This document shows, piece by piece, positions 9,850 through 19,099 of a stretch of 64,000 nucleotides of DNA. The notes beneath the pieces are model-generated. The model worked only from the letters and a program-made list of their open reading frames with translations. It was not told the origin of the DNA and made no database searches. This DNA comes from Flavobacteriaceae bacterium (GTDB taxonomy: Bacteria; Bacteroidota; Bacteroidia; Flavobacteriales; Flavobacteriaceae): positions 101,372 through 165,371 of the forward strand of contig CANFHF010000003.1 of assembly GCA_947446635.1 (NCBI GenBank), read 5' to 3'. Every line of letters starts with the position of its first letter. Position 1 is the stretch's first letter. The translations under genes and the position numbers were made by a program.

Positions 9850-10779
9850 TTGATCAATAACAAAGAAAAATATACATCTTTCATAAAATCCGAAGCCAAA
9901 CGCCTCGGGTTTTTGTCTTGTGGTATATCTAAAGCGGGATTTTTGGAAGACGAAGCCCCGCGATTAGAACATTGGTTAAACAAGCAAATGAACGGCCAAA
10001 TGTCCTATATGGAAAATAATTTTGACAAAAGATTAAATCCAACTTTATTGGTCGATGATGCCAAAAGCGTTGTGTCTCTTTTGTTGAATTATTACCCTTC
10101 CGAATTCCAAAATCAAGAATCCTATAAAATTTCAAAATACGCCTACGGACAGGATTACCATTTTGTCATCAAAGAGAAACTCAAGGAATTGTTGTTCTCT
10201 ATTCAATCCACTATTGGAGAAGTTTCGGGTCGGGCTTTCGTAGATTCTGCTCCTATTTTAGATAAGGCTTGGGCTGCCAAAAGTGGGCTTGGTTGGCTTG
10301 GTAAGAATAGCAACCTGCTAACTCAAAAAGTGGGTTCTTTTTATTTCATCGCTGAACTCATTATTGATTTGGATTTAGAATATGATCAAGCAACCACTGA
10401 CCATTGCGGCAGCTGCACAGCCTGCATTGATGCTTGTCCAACTCAGGCTATTGTTGCGCCTTATGTGGTTGACGGCAGCAAATGCATTTCCTATTTCACC
10501 ATAGAACTCAAGGAAAATATTCCCCACGAAATGAAAGGGAATTTTAATGATTGGGCTTTTGGTTGTGATGTGTGTCAAGATGTGTGTCCTTGGAATAAAT
10601 TTTCAAAAGCCCATAAAGAGCCTCTTTTCAATCCCAATTCAGAATTACTTTCTATGTCTAAGAAAGATTGGACAGAAATTACCGAAGAAACTTTTAAAGT
10701 GGTGTTTAAAAACTCACCATTGAAAAGGGCAAAATTTGAAGGATTAAAACGGAATATCGATTTCTTGAATCTTGACTAA
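9850..10779 (+). CDS. queG: Epoxyqueuosine reductase QueG
   Basis: Reductase of 309 residues that converts epoxyqueuosine to queuosine in tRNA, the last step of queuosine synthesis, using cobalamin and two [4Fe-4S] clusters. Cluster ligands: [12 protein letters not shown] near residue 186 and [11 protein letters not shown] near 238. The N-terminal cobalamin-binding DUF1730-like region precedes them. The start is a TTG at 9850: the next in-frame ATG is near residue 48 and would remove conserved sequence. Eight bases separate it from ruvB. It converges with polA; the 24-base gap has no clear terminator. Confidence 0.95.
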   Translation: MINNKEKYTSFIKSEAKRLGFLSCGISKAGFLEDEAPRLEHWLNKQMNGQMSYMENNFDKRLNPTLLVDDAKSVVSLLLNYYPSEFQNQESYKISKYAYGQDYHFVIKEKLKELLFSIQSTIGEVSGRAFVDSAPILDKAWAAKSGLGWLGKNSNLLTQKVGSFYFIAELIIDLDLEYDQATTDHCGSCTACIDACPTQAIVAPYVVDGSKCISYFTIELKENIPHEMKGNFNDWAFGCDVCQDVCPWNKFSKAHKEPLFNPNSELLSMSKKDWTEITEETFKVVFKNSPLKRAKFEGLKRNIDFLNLD

Positions 10780-10803
10780 CGGATTGTTTAAAACACCCGA
10801 TTT

Positions 10804-13641
10804 CTAATGCGCTTCTAGCCAGTCTCTTCCTGAGCCTAACTCAACATCCAACGGAACTTCCATTGTAAAGGCATTTTCCATTTCATGTTTAATCATGGGT
10901 TGAATTCTTTCGAGTTCCGACTTGTGTACATCAAAAACAAGCTCATCATGAACCTGCAACAACATCTTTGATTTCCAATTTTCAGAAGTTAGTTTTTTAT
11001 GGATATTAATCATTGCAATTTTTATAATATCGGCAGCGCTTCCCTGGATTGGAGCATTTACGGCATTGCGTTCGGCTCCGCCACGAACAATGGCATTTTG
11101 TGAATTTATATCTTTCAAATAACGACGTCTTCCTAAAATAGTTTGCACATACCCGTGTTCTCTCGCAAACTGAATTTGCTCATTTATATACGATTTCAAT
11201 CTTGGATAGGTTTGATAATACGCCTCAATTAAGGTAGCGCTTTCGCTTCTGGACAACGAAGTTTGATTACTCAGTCCGAAGGCCGAAACCCCATAAATAA
11301 TACCGAAATTCACCGTTTTGGCGTGACTTCTTTGTTCGCGAGTCACTTCTTCGAGCGGAACATTAAAAACCTTTGAAGCGGTTGATTTGTGTATGTCTTC
11401 GTGGTTTTTAAAGGCGGCAATCATAATTGATTCGCCACTCAAAGCGGCAATAATCCGCAATTCTATTTGAGAATAATCCGCAGAAACCAAGGTGTAATTT
11501 TCATCTCGGGCAACAAATGCTTTCCTGATTTGACGTCCACGTTCGGTACGAATTGGAATATTCTGCAAGTTTGGATTATTAGAGCTCAAACGACCCGTCG
11601 CAGCAACAGTTTGCATATAATCCGTGTGTATGCGGTTCGTTATTTTGTCCACTTGGTTCGGCAGCGCTTCCACATAGGTATTTTGCAATTTTATGAGTTG
11701 GCGCCAATCGAGAATGGCTGCTACAATGGGATAATCGACGGCCAAATAGCTTAAAATTTCTTCGCCCGTTGCGTATTGTCCCGTTTTTGTTTTCTTTTGT
11801 TTGGCTCCGCCAATTTTGAGTTTGTCAAATAAAACTTCTCCTAATTGTTTTGGAGACGCTAAGTTGAAAGAATGACCGGCAGTTTCATAAATGGATTTCT
11901 CCAATGATTTAATGTCTATGTCTAATTCTTTCGACAATGATTTCAGAAAATCAACATCCACTCTAATCCCTTCTTTTTCCATATCGGCAAGTACTTTTAC
12001 CAATGGAATTTCAATATCTTCAAACAGTTTTTTGGTTTCCGTTTTGTCCAGCTCCAATGTGAAAAGCTCTTTTAGCTGCAAGGTTACATCAGCATCTTCA
12101 ACAGCATATTCCTTGATTACTTCTAATTCGACGTCCCGCATCGATTTCTGGTTTTTACCTTTTTTGCCAATCAAATCTTCGATGGATTTTGGGGAATATT
12201 GTAAATAGGTTTCCGATAAAATATCCATATTATGACGCATATCTGGATTGAGGAGATAATGCGCAATCATAGTGTCGAATAATTTTCCTTCTACCTTGAT
12301 ATTGTAATTGGAAAGAATTTTTAAGTCGTATTTTAAATTCTGGCCAATTTTTTCGATACTTCTATTTTCAAAAAACGGAATAAATATATTGATTAAATCT
12401 TGTGCCTCTTTCTGATTTTCCGGAAACGGAACATAAAAGCCTCTTCCTTTTTCATAAGAGAATGAAATGCCAACCAATTCCGCGTGTAAAGCATCTAGGC
12501 CAGTAGTTTCGGTATCAAAACAAACCGAAGTTTGATTTTGAAGTTTTTGCAACAGCAATTTCACTCCTAAATCGCCTTGGATAATCTGATAAGAATGTTT
12601 GGTGTTTTCTAATGAACTGTAATATTGATGTCTTGTTTCTCCCGAAGTTTCATCGTGATGCGAACTGCCAAAAAGATCAAATTGTTCTTCGTTTTTGGGT
12701 TGTGGTTTTTTATATAATTTGGCTTCGTCTAGGGGAGCATTTGTTGTTGCCGTTCCGCCTTTTTTGAAGATGGCGTCAAATTGTTCCGCCATTCTTCGAA
12801 ATTCGAGTTCGTTGAAAAGCGCATCGGTTTTATCAACATCGGGAGTCGATAATTCATAATCGGTTTCATCAAAAACAACGGGGCAATCTAGTAGAATGGT
12901 TGCCAAGGTTTTAGATAATAATCCTTTTTCCTTGTTAGCTTCAATGTTTTCTTTCATTTTGCCTTTCAGCTTGTCCGTATTGGCCAAAAGGTTTTCCATG
13001 GTGCCAAATTCCTTCAGTAGTTTCTTGGCCGTTACTTCACCTACACCGGGAAGTCCTGGAATATTATCGGCCGCATCACCCATCATTCCTAGAAAGTCAA
13101 TCACTTGGTCAGGCCTTTCTATTTCAAATTTTTCCAATACTTCTGGAACGCCCCAAATTTCTATTCCGTTTCCCATTCGAGCGGGTTTGTACATAAAAAT
13201 ATTTTCGGAAACTAGCTGTGCAAAATCCTTGTCTGGCGTGACCATAAAGACTTTGTAATTCTGCTTTTCGGCTTGTTTGGCGATGGTTCCAATTAAATCA
13301 TCGGCTTCATAGCCTTTGACTTCAATAATAGGAATGTGCATCGCTTTTAATAATTCTTGAATATAAGGAACAGCAATTTTTATGGCTTCGGGAGTGGCAT
13401 CGCGATGGGCTTTGTATTCTGGAAATATTTCGTTTCTCAATTGGCTTCCACCCTTGTCAAAAGCCACGGCCAAATGGTCTGGTTTTTCGCGCTTGATCAC
13501 ATCCATCAAAGAGTTCATAAACCCCATAATCGCAGAGGTGTCCATTCCTTTGGAATTTATTCTTGGATTTTTTATAAAAGCATAATAACCGCGAAATATA
13601 AGAGCATAAGCATCGAGAAGGAAAAGTCGTTTTTGTGACAT
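10804..13641 (-). CDS. polA: DNA polymerase I
   Basis: Full-length DNA polymerase I of 945 residues for repair and Okazaki fragment processing. An N-terminal 5'-3' exonuclease (about residues 1-290, with the GVGEVTAKKLL helix-hairpin-helix) is followed by a charged linker. The 3'-5' exonuclease looks active, with DTETTGL near 377, GQNLKYDLKIL, and YAVEDADVT. The polymerase domain has motif A DYSQIELRI near 720, motif B RSHAKTVNFGIIYG near 772 and motif C QVHDELVF near 897. ATG at 13641. It stands alone between convergent queG and a divergent aldo/keto reductase. Confidence 0.97.
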   Translation of the reverse strand: MSQKRLFLLDAYALIFRGYYAFIKNPRINSKGMDTSAIMGFMNSLMDVIKREKPDHLAVAFDKGGSQLRNEIFPEYKAHRDATPEAIKIAVPYIQELLKAMHIPIIEVKGYEADDLIGTIAKQAEKQNYKVFMVTPDKDFAQLVSENIFMYKPARMGNGIEIWGVPEVLEKFEIERPDQVIDFLGMMGDAADNIPGLPGVGEVTAKKLLKEFGTMENLLANTDKLKGKMKENIEANKEKGLLSKTLATILLDCPVVFDETDYELSTPDVDKTDALFNELEFRRMAEQFDAIFKKGGTATTNAPLDEAKLYKKPQPKNEEQFDLFGSSHHDETSGETRHQYYSSLENTKHSYQIIQGDLGVKLLLQKLQNQTSVCFDTETTGLDALHAELVGISFSYEKGRGFYVPFPENQKEAQDLINIFIPFFENRSIEKIGQNLKYDLKILSNYNIKVEGKLFDTMIAHYLLNPDMRHNMDILSETYLQYSPKSIEDLIGKKGKNQKSMRDVELEVIKEYAVEDADVTLQLKELFTLELDKTETKKLFEDIEIPLVKVLADMEKEGIRVDVDFLKSLSKELDIDIKSLEKSIYETAGHSFNLASPKQLGEVLFDKLKIGGAKQKKTKTGQYATGEEILSYLAVDYPIVAAILDWRQLIKLQNTYVEALPNQVDKITNRIHTDYMQTVAATGRLSSNNPNLQNIPIRTERGRQIRKAFVARDENYTLVSADYSQIELRIIAALSGESIMIAAFKNHEDIHKSTASKVFNVPLEEVTREQRSHAKTVNFGIIYGVSAFGLSNQTSLSRSESATLIEAYYQTYPRLKSYINEQIQFAREHGYVQTILGRRRYLKDINSQNAIVRGGAERNAVNAPIQGSAADIIKIAMINIHKKLTSENWKSKMLLQVHDELVFDVHKSELERIQPMIKHEMENAFTMEVPLDVELGSGRDWLEAH

Positions 13642-13882
13642 GATGAAATAAATTAGTAAAGCGTAAAAGTAACGAAAGTTTAAAACTTTTTGAGATGTTT
13701 TGTCCTAGTTTAAATAGGGATTATTAAAAAGCCGACTTTAGCCAAGGACTGATTAAAAAACTTCTTATAAACAACCGATTTTAAGGATGATTTGTGATAG
13801 TATTTTCATAATTTTAAGGTTTTTAAAATAGGAACATCAAAATCGTGAATTCACTTTTATAATTTATAAGAATATAAATAAA

Positions 13883-14755
13883 ATGACCAAAACACCTTTT
13901 TCAAAAATTATTGCCGGCACCATGACCTGGGGAATATGGGGCAAAAATCTAGACAAAAACCAGATGATTGACTTAATGAATTCCTGCCTAGAAACTGGAA
14001 TTACGACATTTGATCATGCCGATATTTATGGAGGGTATACCAATGAAGCCGCTTTTGGAGCCGCTTTTGCCGAAAGCGGAATTAACAGAAAAAAAATCCA
14101 ACTGATTTCGAAATGCGGCATCCAATTAGTGTCAGAAAATAGGTCTGCCAAAATAAAGCATTACAACTATTCAAAATCCCATATTATTGGGTCAGCCGAA
14201 CAATCGCTGAAAAATTTGAAAACAGATTACTTGGACTTGCTTTTGTTGCACCGGCCAAGTCCATTGATGCAAGCCGACGAGGTTGCCGAAGCGATTGAAA
14301 AACTCAAGACCGAAGGCAAAATATTGGAGTTTGGAGTTTCCAATTTCACCCCAACACAAACCGATTTAATTCAAGCTAAAGCTGAAATAAAGTACAACCA
14401 AATCGAGTTTTCGGTAACCCATTTTGATGCGATGCTCAACGGAAGTTTAGACCACATGCAAACAAACAGTATTCAACCGATGTGCTGGTCCCCGCTGGGA
14501 ACCGTTTTTAAAAAAGACGACGAAAAATCCATTCGAATAAAGAAATTAGCGAAGCAACTCTCGACAAAATACAATGCTGAAATGGATGTTTTGCTTCTCG
14601 CTTGGATTTTGAAACATCCATCGGGAATTTTACCCGTTTTTGGTACAGCAGATAAGACCCGAATTGCCAAATTGATGAAGGCTACAACTATCGAAATGGA
14701 ACTAGAAGATTGGTTTGCTTTTTGGACAGAAAGCGCCGGGAGTGAGATCCCTTGA
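13883..14755 (+). CDS. Aldo/keto reductase (YdhF-like)
   Basis: NADPH-dependent oxidoreductase of 290 residues, TIM-barrel aldo/keto reductase fold, probably cytoplasmic. Catalytic positions are visible: Asp and Tyr in FDHADIYGGY near residue 46, Lys in ISKCGIQ near 76 and His in LLLLHRPSP near 115. The start of the protein (TMTWGIWG) and the GVSNFTPTQ stretch resemble the E. coli YdhF group. The substrate cannot be told. ATG at 13883 follows 241 bases without a gene. The AlbA_2 gene starts 29 bases after its stop, so the two may be co-transcribed. Confidence 0.88.
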   Translation: MTKTPFSKIIAGTMTWGIWGKNLDKNQMIDLMNSCLETGITTFDHADIYGGYTNEAAFGAAFAESGINRKKIQLISKCGIQLVSENRSAKIKHYNYSKSHIIGSAEQSLKNLKTDYLDLLLLHRPSPLMQADEVAEAIEKLKTEGKILEFGVSNFTPTQTDLIQAKAEIKYNQIEFSVTHFDAMLNGSLDHMQTNSIQPMCWSPLGTVFKKDDEKSIRIKKLAKQLSTKYNAEMDVLLLAWILKHPSGILPVFGTADKTRIAKLMKATTIEMELEDWFAFWTESAGSEIP

Positions 14756-14784
14756 TTGGTATTCGATTTTAAATCCGAAATCAA

Positions 14785-15924
14785 ATGATTAATAAACGTC
14801 TTTTAATTAAAAACCTTTTGGCTCACAATGATGAGTGCAGTTTTTATGACAAAAAAAGACAGTTGAATTTACATACCCGGGAGGGAAAAGCCAAGTTTTT
14901 GAAACACATTTGCGCTTTATCCAATTCGAATCCGGCGAACAATTCCTATATCGTCGTGGGTGTTGAAGACCAAAATAACGAAATTGTAGGCGATGATTTT
15001 TTTGATGACAGTCACATCCAAAATTTGGTCAATGCCTATCTCGAAAACCCACCAAAAATCCAGTATGAAAACGTGCCTTTCCCTAATTTGCCGAAAGACA
15101 AAGTTATAGGATTAGTGACCATAAAAGCAAAAAGCAAAACGTCCCATTTCAAAAAAGGAATTCACACCATTCACGCCAATAGTATTTTTATAAGACGGGG
15201 CAGCAATACCGTTCCCGTTGAAGGAGAAGTTGAAAAAAATTATCAAAACACGGAAACTGTTATTGGCATTGAAAACAATTCCAGAAACAATATTGAATAT
15301 ACGCTCGATGGGGTAATTGATTTTATGAATTTTCGTCATAAAGATATGGCGCCAAAATATAAAGTTTTTAAGGAATTATTTGTTATTTGCTGGGCTGGAG
15401 TAGCTAAAAAACATCGAGATAAAACCTTTTTATCGCGGGTTGACATTGAACTGATAAATGAGCAAATCAAGTTGTTTTACTCGGCTCAAGACGCGGTGAC
15501 CATCACTTTTGACGAGGACAGCTTTACCATTATAGAATATGTTCCTTTAGGATTGAATGACAAAACGAGTTTTTATCCATTGGAAAAACAAACCCTTCAT
15601 TTTCATGACAATGGCTATTATAAAATTGATAGGGAAATGCTTTTCCAACCGCCGGAATTCAACCGAAAAATGCTGTTTCATATTTATAATTCCAACATTT
15701 CCTTGCTCAAAAAACTCCAAAAAGGGCTTTCGTTAACCGAGCGGGAGCAGAAAGATTTAGAGAACCTGCCCTCCACTTTTATGGTTTGTTACCTCAACGG
15801 ATTTGAAGATGCCAAGCAAAAATTAATTGATGCCAAACTACTTTTAAAACCTTTTACACTAGTATATTTGTCCTTTAAAGAGGCCTTGCGTATTTTGAGA
15901 AAAATGAAATATGATGTGCCGTAG
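14785..15924 (+). CDS. AlbA_2 (Schlafen-like) domain protein
   Basis: Protein of 379 residues whose first 170 or so residues match the AlbA_2 domain found in prokaryotic Schlafen-type and transcription-regulator-like proteins: an E/D-rich start, FLKHICALSNS, then YIVVGVEDQNNEIVG and a later FIRRGSNTVP. These are the usual landmarks of that fold. The C-terminal 200 residues have no motif I recognise. No nuclease or helicase motif and no signal peptide are visible. It is followed after 21 bases by a metallophosphatase, with which it may form an operon. Function unknown; a nucleic-acid-related role is only a family-level inference. Confidence 0.75.
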   Translation: MINKRLLIKNLLAHNDECSFYDKKRQLNLHTREGKAKFLKHICALSNSNPANNSYIVVGVEDQNNEIVGDDFFDDSHIQNLVNAYLENPPKIQYENVPFPNLPKDKVIGLVTIKAKSKTSHFKKGIHTIHANSIFIRRGSNTVPVEGEVEKNYQNTETVIGIENNSRNNIEYTLDGVIDFMNFRHKDMAPKYKVFKELFVICWAGVAKKHRDKTFLSRVDIELINEQIKLFYSAQDAVTITFDEDSFTIIEYVPLGLNDKTSFYPLEKQTLHFHDNGYYKIDREMLFQPPEFNRKMLFHIYNSNISLLKKLQKGLSLTEREQKDLENLPSTFMVCYLNGFEDAKQKLIDAKLLLKPFTLVYLSFKEALRILRKMKYDVP

Positions 15925-15945
15925 CGTATCAAAATAATATTTAGA

Positions 15946-16671
15946 ATGAGAACACTTGTCATAGGCGACATTCACGGCGGTTTGCGTGCGCTGCATCAAA
16001 TTATGGAAATAGCTCAAGTTACCCCAAGCGACACCTTGATTTTTTTGGGGGATTATGTAGATGGCTGGAGCCAATCGCCCCAAGTAATTGATTATTTGAT
16101 TCAATTACAGACCAGTCACAATTGTGTTTTTATTCGGGGCAATCACGACGAATTATTGTTGGAATGGTTGAATAAAACCAAGGACAATCCATTGTGGTAT
16201 AAACATGGCGGCGAATCGACGGCATTGGCTTACGCTAATGTAAGCGAGGAGAGTGTAAAAAAACATTTGGAATTCCTGGAGACTTTGGAAAATTATTATA
16301 TTGACGAGGAAAATCGTTTGTTTATTCACGCTGGTTTTACCAATGTCAATGGCGTTGATTACGAATATTTTCCAAAATTGTTTTATTGGGACAGAACGCT
16401 TTGGGAAACCGCATTAGCAATGGACAAAACTTTAAAACCAGACGATTTATTTTACCCAAAACGGCTGACTTTATACAAAGAAATCTATATTGGACACACG
16501 CCTGTTTCCAGAATAAAAAAAGCCATTCCGGTACAAATGGCCAATGTCTGGAATATAGATGCTGGCGCCGCTTTTGAAGGGCCGCTAACTATTATGGATG
16601 TGGATACTAAGGAATTCTGGCAAAGCGAGCCTTTACATCATTTATACCCAAATGAAAAAGGGAGAAATTAA
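15946..16671 (+). CDS. Metallophosphoesterase, PP2A/ApaH-like
   Basis: Calcineurin-like phosphatase of 241 residues with a two-metal active site. Motifs in order: GDIHGG near residue 7, GDYVDGW near 35, RGNHDE near 65, and later His residues in FIHAGFT and YIGHTPV that complete the metal site. The set resembles bacterial PrpA/ApaH-type serine/threonine phosphatases and diadenosine tetraphosphatases, which cannot be separated by eye. Probably cytoplasmic; no signal peptide. It is the last of three closely spaced plus-strand genes and converges with the aldehyde dehydrogenase. Confidence 0.88.
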   Translation: MRTLVIGDIHGGLRALHQIMEIAQVTPSDTLIFLGDYVDGWSQSPQVIDYLIQLQTSHNCVFIRGNHDELLLEWLNKTKDNPLWYKHGGESTALAYANVSEESVKKHLEFLETLENYYIDEENRLFIHAGFTNVNGVDYEYFPKLFYWDRTLWETALAMDKTLKPDDLFYPKRLTLYKEIYIGHTPVSRIKKAIPVQMANVWNIDAGAAFEGPLTIMDVDTKEFWQSEPLHHLYPNEKGRN

Positions 16672-16721
16672 AAAAATTGTTTAATTATATAAAAAAGGAT
16701 TTTTAATACATTAAAGGGCTA

Positions 16722-18275
16722 TTACAAATCAAATTTTATACCTTGTGCCAAGGGCAAACTTGTAGTGTAATTGATGGTATTGGTTTGACGGCGCATATAA
16801 ATTTTCCAGGCATCAGAACCAGATTCGCGTCCCCCGCCAGTTTCTTTTTCGCCTCCAAAAGCTCCTCCAATTTCAGCCCCGGAAGTGCCTATATTGACAT
16901 TGGCAATCCCACAATCAGACCCCACAACGGAAAGGAAAAGTTCGGCTTCCCGCAAATTGTTGGTCATAATGGAGGAGGATAATCCTTGAGCCACTCCTTT
17001 TTGAATTTCGATGGCATTTTCAACCGAACCGGAGTATTTCAACAAATATAAAATAGGAGCAAAGGTTTCGTGTTGCACGATTTCAAAGGAATTACTAGCC
17101 TCGGCGATGGCTGGTTTTACATAACAACCGCTTTCGTAGCCTTCGCCCGAAAGCACGCCGCCTTTCACGAGAAGTTGACCGCCTTCGGCAACGACTTTTT
17201 CCAATGCTTTTTTGTATATTTTAACGGCATGCGTGTCAATTACAGGACCAACATGGTTTTTTTCGTCTAATGGATTGCCTATTTTTAATTGACCGTAAGC
17301 CGAAATGAGGGCATCTTTTACGGTATCATAAATGCTTTCGTGAATAATCAAACGACGCGTCGAGGTGCATCGTTGTCCAGCAGTTCCAACCGCTCCGAAA
17401 ACGGCGCCAATAACCGTCATTTTGATATCGGCATCCGGCGTTATAATTATCGCATTGTTACCGCCCAACTCCAGCAAGGATTTTCCCAAACGACTGGCAA
17501 CGGCTTGTGCCACTATTTTTCCCATTCGGGTTGAGCCGGTTGCTGAAATTAAAGGGATTCGTTTATCGTTCGTCATCAATTCGCCCACTTTATAATCGCC
17601 GTTGATCAAGCACGAAATGCCTTCTGGCAAATTATTTTCCTGGAGTACTTCGGCAATGATGTTTTGACAGGCAATGCCGCAAAGTGGTGTTTTCTCTGAG
17701 GGTTTCCAAACGCAGACATCGCCGCAAATCCAAGCCAAAGCGGTGTTCCAGGCCCAAACTGCCACTGGGAAGTTGAATGCCGAAATGACTCCAACAACAC
17801 CCATGGGGTGGTATTGCTCGTACATCCGGTGTCCTGGGCGTTCCGAGTGCATGGTCAGTCCGTGTAATTGTCGCGAAAGACCCACAGCAAAATCACAGAT
17901 GTCTATCATTTCCTGTACTTCGCCATAGCCTTCCTGTAGGGATTTGCCCATTTCATAGGAAACCAATTTCCCTAAGGCTTCTTTTTTTTTGCGCAGCTTA
18001 TCACCAAATTGCCGCACAATTTCTCCGCGTTTAGGCGCGGGGATTAAACGAAATGTTTGGAATGCTTCGGTAGCAGTCTGCATCAGAGTTTCGTAGTCGG
18101 CGGCTGAAGTAGTTCTCACAGAGGCGATTAATTGGCCGTCAACCGGCGAATAACTTTCGAGAATTTCTCCATTTGAAAAACGGTTAATTCCTGTTGAAGC
18201 CCCTTCATTCAGGGCTTTAATACCCAATTGCGTCAGCGCTTCTTTTATTCCGAATGAATCAGCTAATGGTGTCAT
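16722..18275 (-). CDS. ALDH7-type aldehyde dehydrogenase (aminoadipate semialdehyde type)
   Basis: NAD-dependent aldehyde dehydrogenase of 517 residues. The catalytic Cys is in GTAGQRCTSTRR near residue 300 and the general-base Glu in LLELGGNN near 268. The overall pattern (GRESGSDAWKIYMRRQTNT near the end, HPMGVVGVISAFNFPVAVWAWN) matches family 7, which oxidises alpha-aminoadipate semialdehyde / piperideine-6-carboxylate in lysine breakdown. A saccharopine-dehydrogenase-like gene lies at 26720, which fits a lysine route, although the two are about 8 kb apart. ATG at 18275; no clear promoter was found. Cytoplasmic, probably a tetramer. Confidence 0.9.
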   Translation of the reverse strand: MTPLADSFGIKEALTQLGIKALNEGASTGINRFSNGEILESYSPVDGQLIASVRTTSAADYETLMQTATEAFQTFRLIPAPKRGEIVRQFGDKLRKKKEALGKLVSYEMGKSLQEGYGEVQEMIDICDFAVGLSRQLHGLTMHSERPGHRMYEQYHPMGVVGVISAFNFPVAVWAWNTALAWICGDVCVWKPSEKTPLCGIACQNIIAEVLQENNLPEGISCLINGDYKVGELMTNDKRIPLISATGSTRMGKIVAQAVASRLGKSLLELGGNNAIIITPDADIKMTVIGAVFGAVGTAGQRCTSTRRLIIHESIYDTVKDALISAYGQLKIGNPLDEKNHVGPVIDTHAVKIYKKALEKVVAEGGQLLVKGGVLSGEGYESGCYVKPAIAEASNSFEIVQHETFAPILYLLKYSGSVENAIEIQKGVAQGLSSSIMTNNLREAELFLSVVGSDCGIANVNIGTSGAEIGGAFGGEKETGGGRESGSDAWKIYMRRQTNTINYTTSLPLAQGIKFDL

Positions 18276-18452
18276 TGCAGCTTTTATTTATGGGAATTAG
18301 TTTTCAGTTAAAGATACTATTTAAAAACGAATTAGTAAAGAGAACCTTGTAAAGTATAATTGAATAAGGGTTGTTTCATCTGCTATTTAGAAAAATAGCC
18401 TTCAATTTTGCAGTGATCTAGGATGGCTTTTTCGGGATCAGAAAAGGGGTTT

Positions 18453-19040
18453 TTATTTGTTGGCATACAATTTAGAGATGTATTTTCCAATCACATCAAA
18501 TTCAAGATTTACTTTGGTGCCCACTTCAAAGGTTTTAAAATTAGTATGTTCAAAAGTATACGGAATAATGGCTACGCTAAATCCATTTTTTTTTGAGTCT
18601 ACCACGGTTAAGCTAACCCCATTTACTGTGGCCGAACCTTTTTCAATTGTTATGTTTCCGATGGATTCATCATATTCAAAAGTGTAATACCAGCTCCCGT
18701 TTGTTTCCTTTATAGTAGTACAAGTGCCAATTTGATCCACGTGTCCTTGAACGATATGGCCATCTAATCGATCGCCTAATTTCATCGCTCTTTCTAGATT
18801 AATACGCTCGCCTTTTTGCCAATGCGAAATAGTGGTCTTTTTTATGGTTTCACCTATTGCGGTTACGGTATAAAGGGCTTTGTTTAAAGAAACGACGGTC
18901 AGGCAAATCCCATTATGTGCGACGCTTTGGTCTATTTGAAGTTCCTCGGTAATGGAGGAGGCAATCGTGATGTGAATATTATCTTTGTCTTTTTCGATTC
19001 CTTGGATTACCCCGAGGCTTTCTATAATCCCTGTAAACAT
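18453..19040 (-). CDS. ribE: Riboflavin synthase
   Basis: Riboflavin synthase alpha chain of 195 residues, which dismutates two 6,7-dimethyl-8-ribityllumazine molecules into riboflavin. It starts with the hallmark MFTGIIESLG and shows the two tandem lumazine-binding repeats, with NGICLTVVSL in the first half and NGVSLTVVDS in the second, plus HIVQGHVDQIG. Length is normal for the family. It is divergent from pdxA across only 59 bases, and the two have back-to-back TAnnTTTG promoter elements. Cytoplasmic trimer by family knowledge. Confidence 0.96.
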   Translation of the reverse strand: MFTGIIESLGVIQGIEKDKDNIHITIASSITEELQIDQSVAHNGICLTVVSLNKALYTVTAIGETIKKTTISHWQKGERINLERAMKLGDRLDGHIVQGHVDQIGTCTTIKETNGSWYYTFEYDESIGNITIEKGSATVNGVSLTVVDSKKNGFSVAIIPYTFEHTNFKTFEVGTKVNLEFDVIGKYISKLYANK

Positions 19041-19058
19041 TTCTTAATTTTATTTTAC

Positions 19059-19066
19059 TAAATTTG
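19059..19066 (+). promoter_or_regulatory. -7 promoter element for pdxA
   Basis: TAAATTTG fits TAnnTTTG and lies 33 bases before the pdxA ATG. The -33 element is not obvious. Confidence 0.5.
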
Positions 19067-19071
19067 CACTT

Positions 19072-19079
19072 CAAAATTA
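19072..19079 (-). promoter_or_regulatory. -7 promoter element for ribE
   Basis: Read on the minus strand this is TAATTTTG, a match to TAnnTTTG, placed 31 bases before the ribE ATG. It lies only 5 bases from the oppositely oriented pdxA element, so the two polymerases would compete for the same DNA. Confidence 0.45.
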
Positions 19080-19099
19080 GCAATAAATAACTTGATGTC

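Noticed and set aside
18382..18400. GCTATTT...AAATAGC hairpin between the aldehyde dehydrogenase and ribE genes as a ribE terminator
   Set aside because: The arm is not followed by a T-run on the minus strand and the stem is only seven AT-rich pairs.
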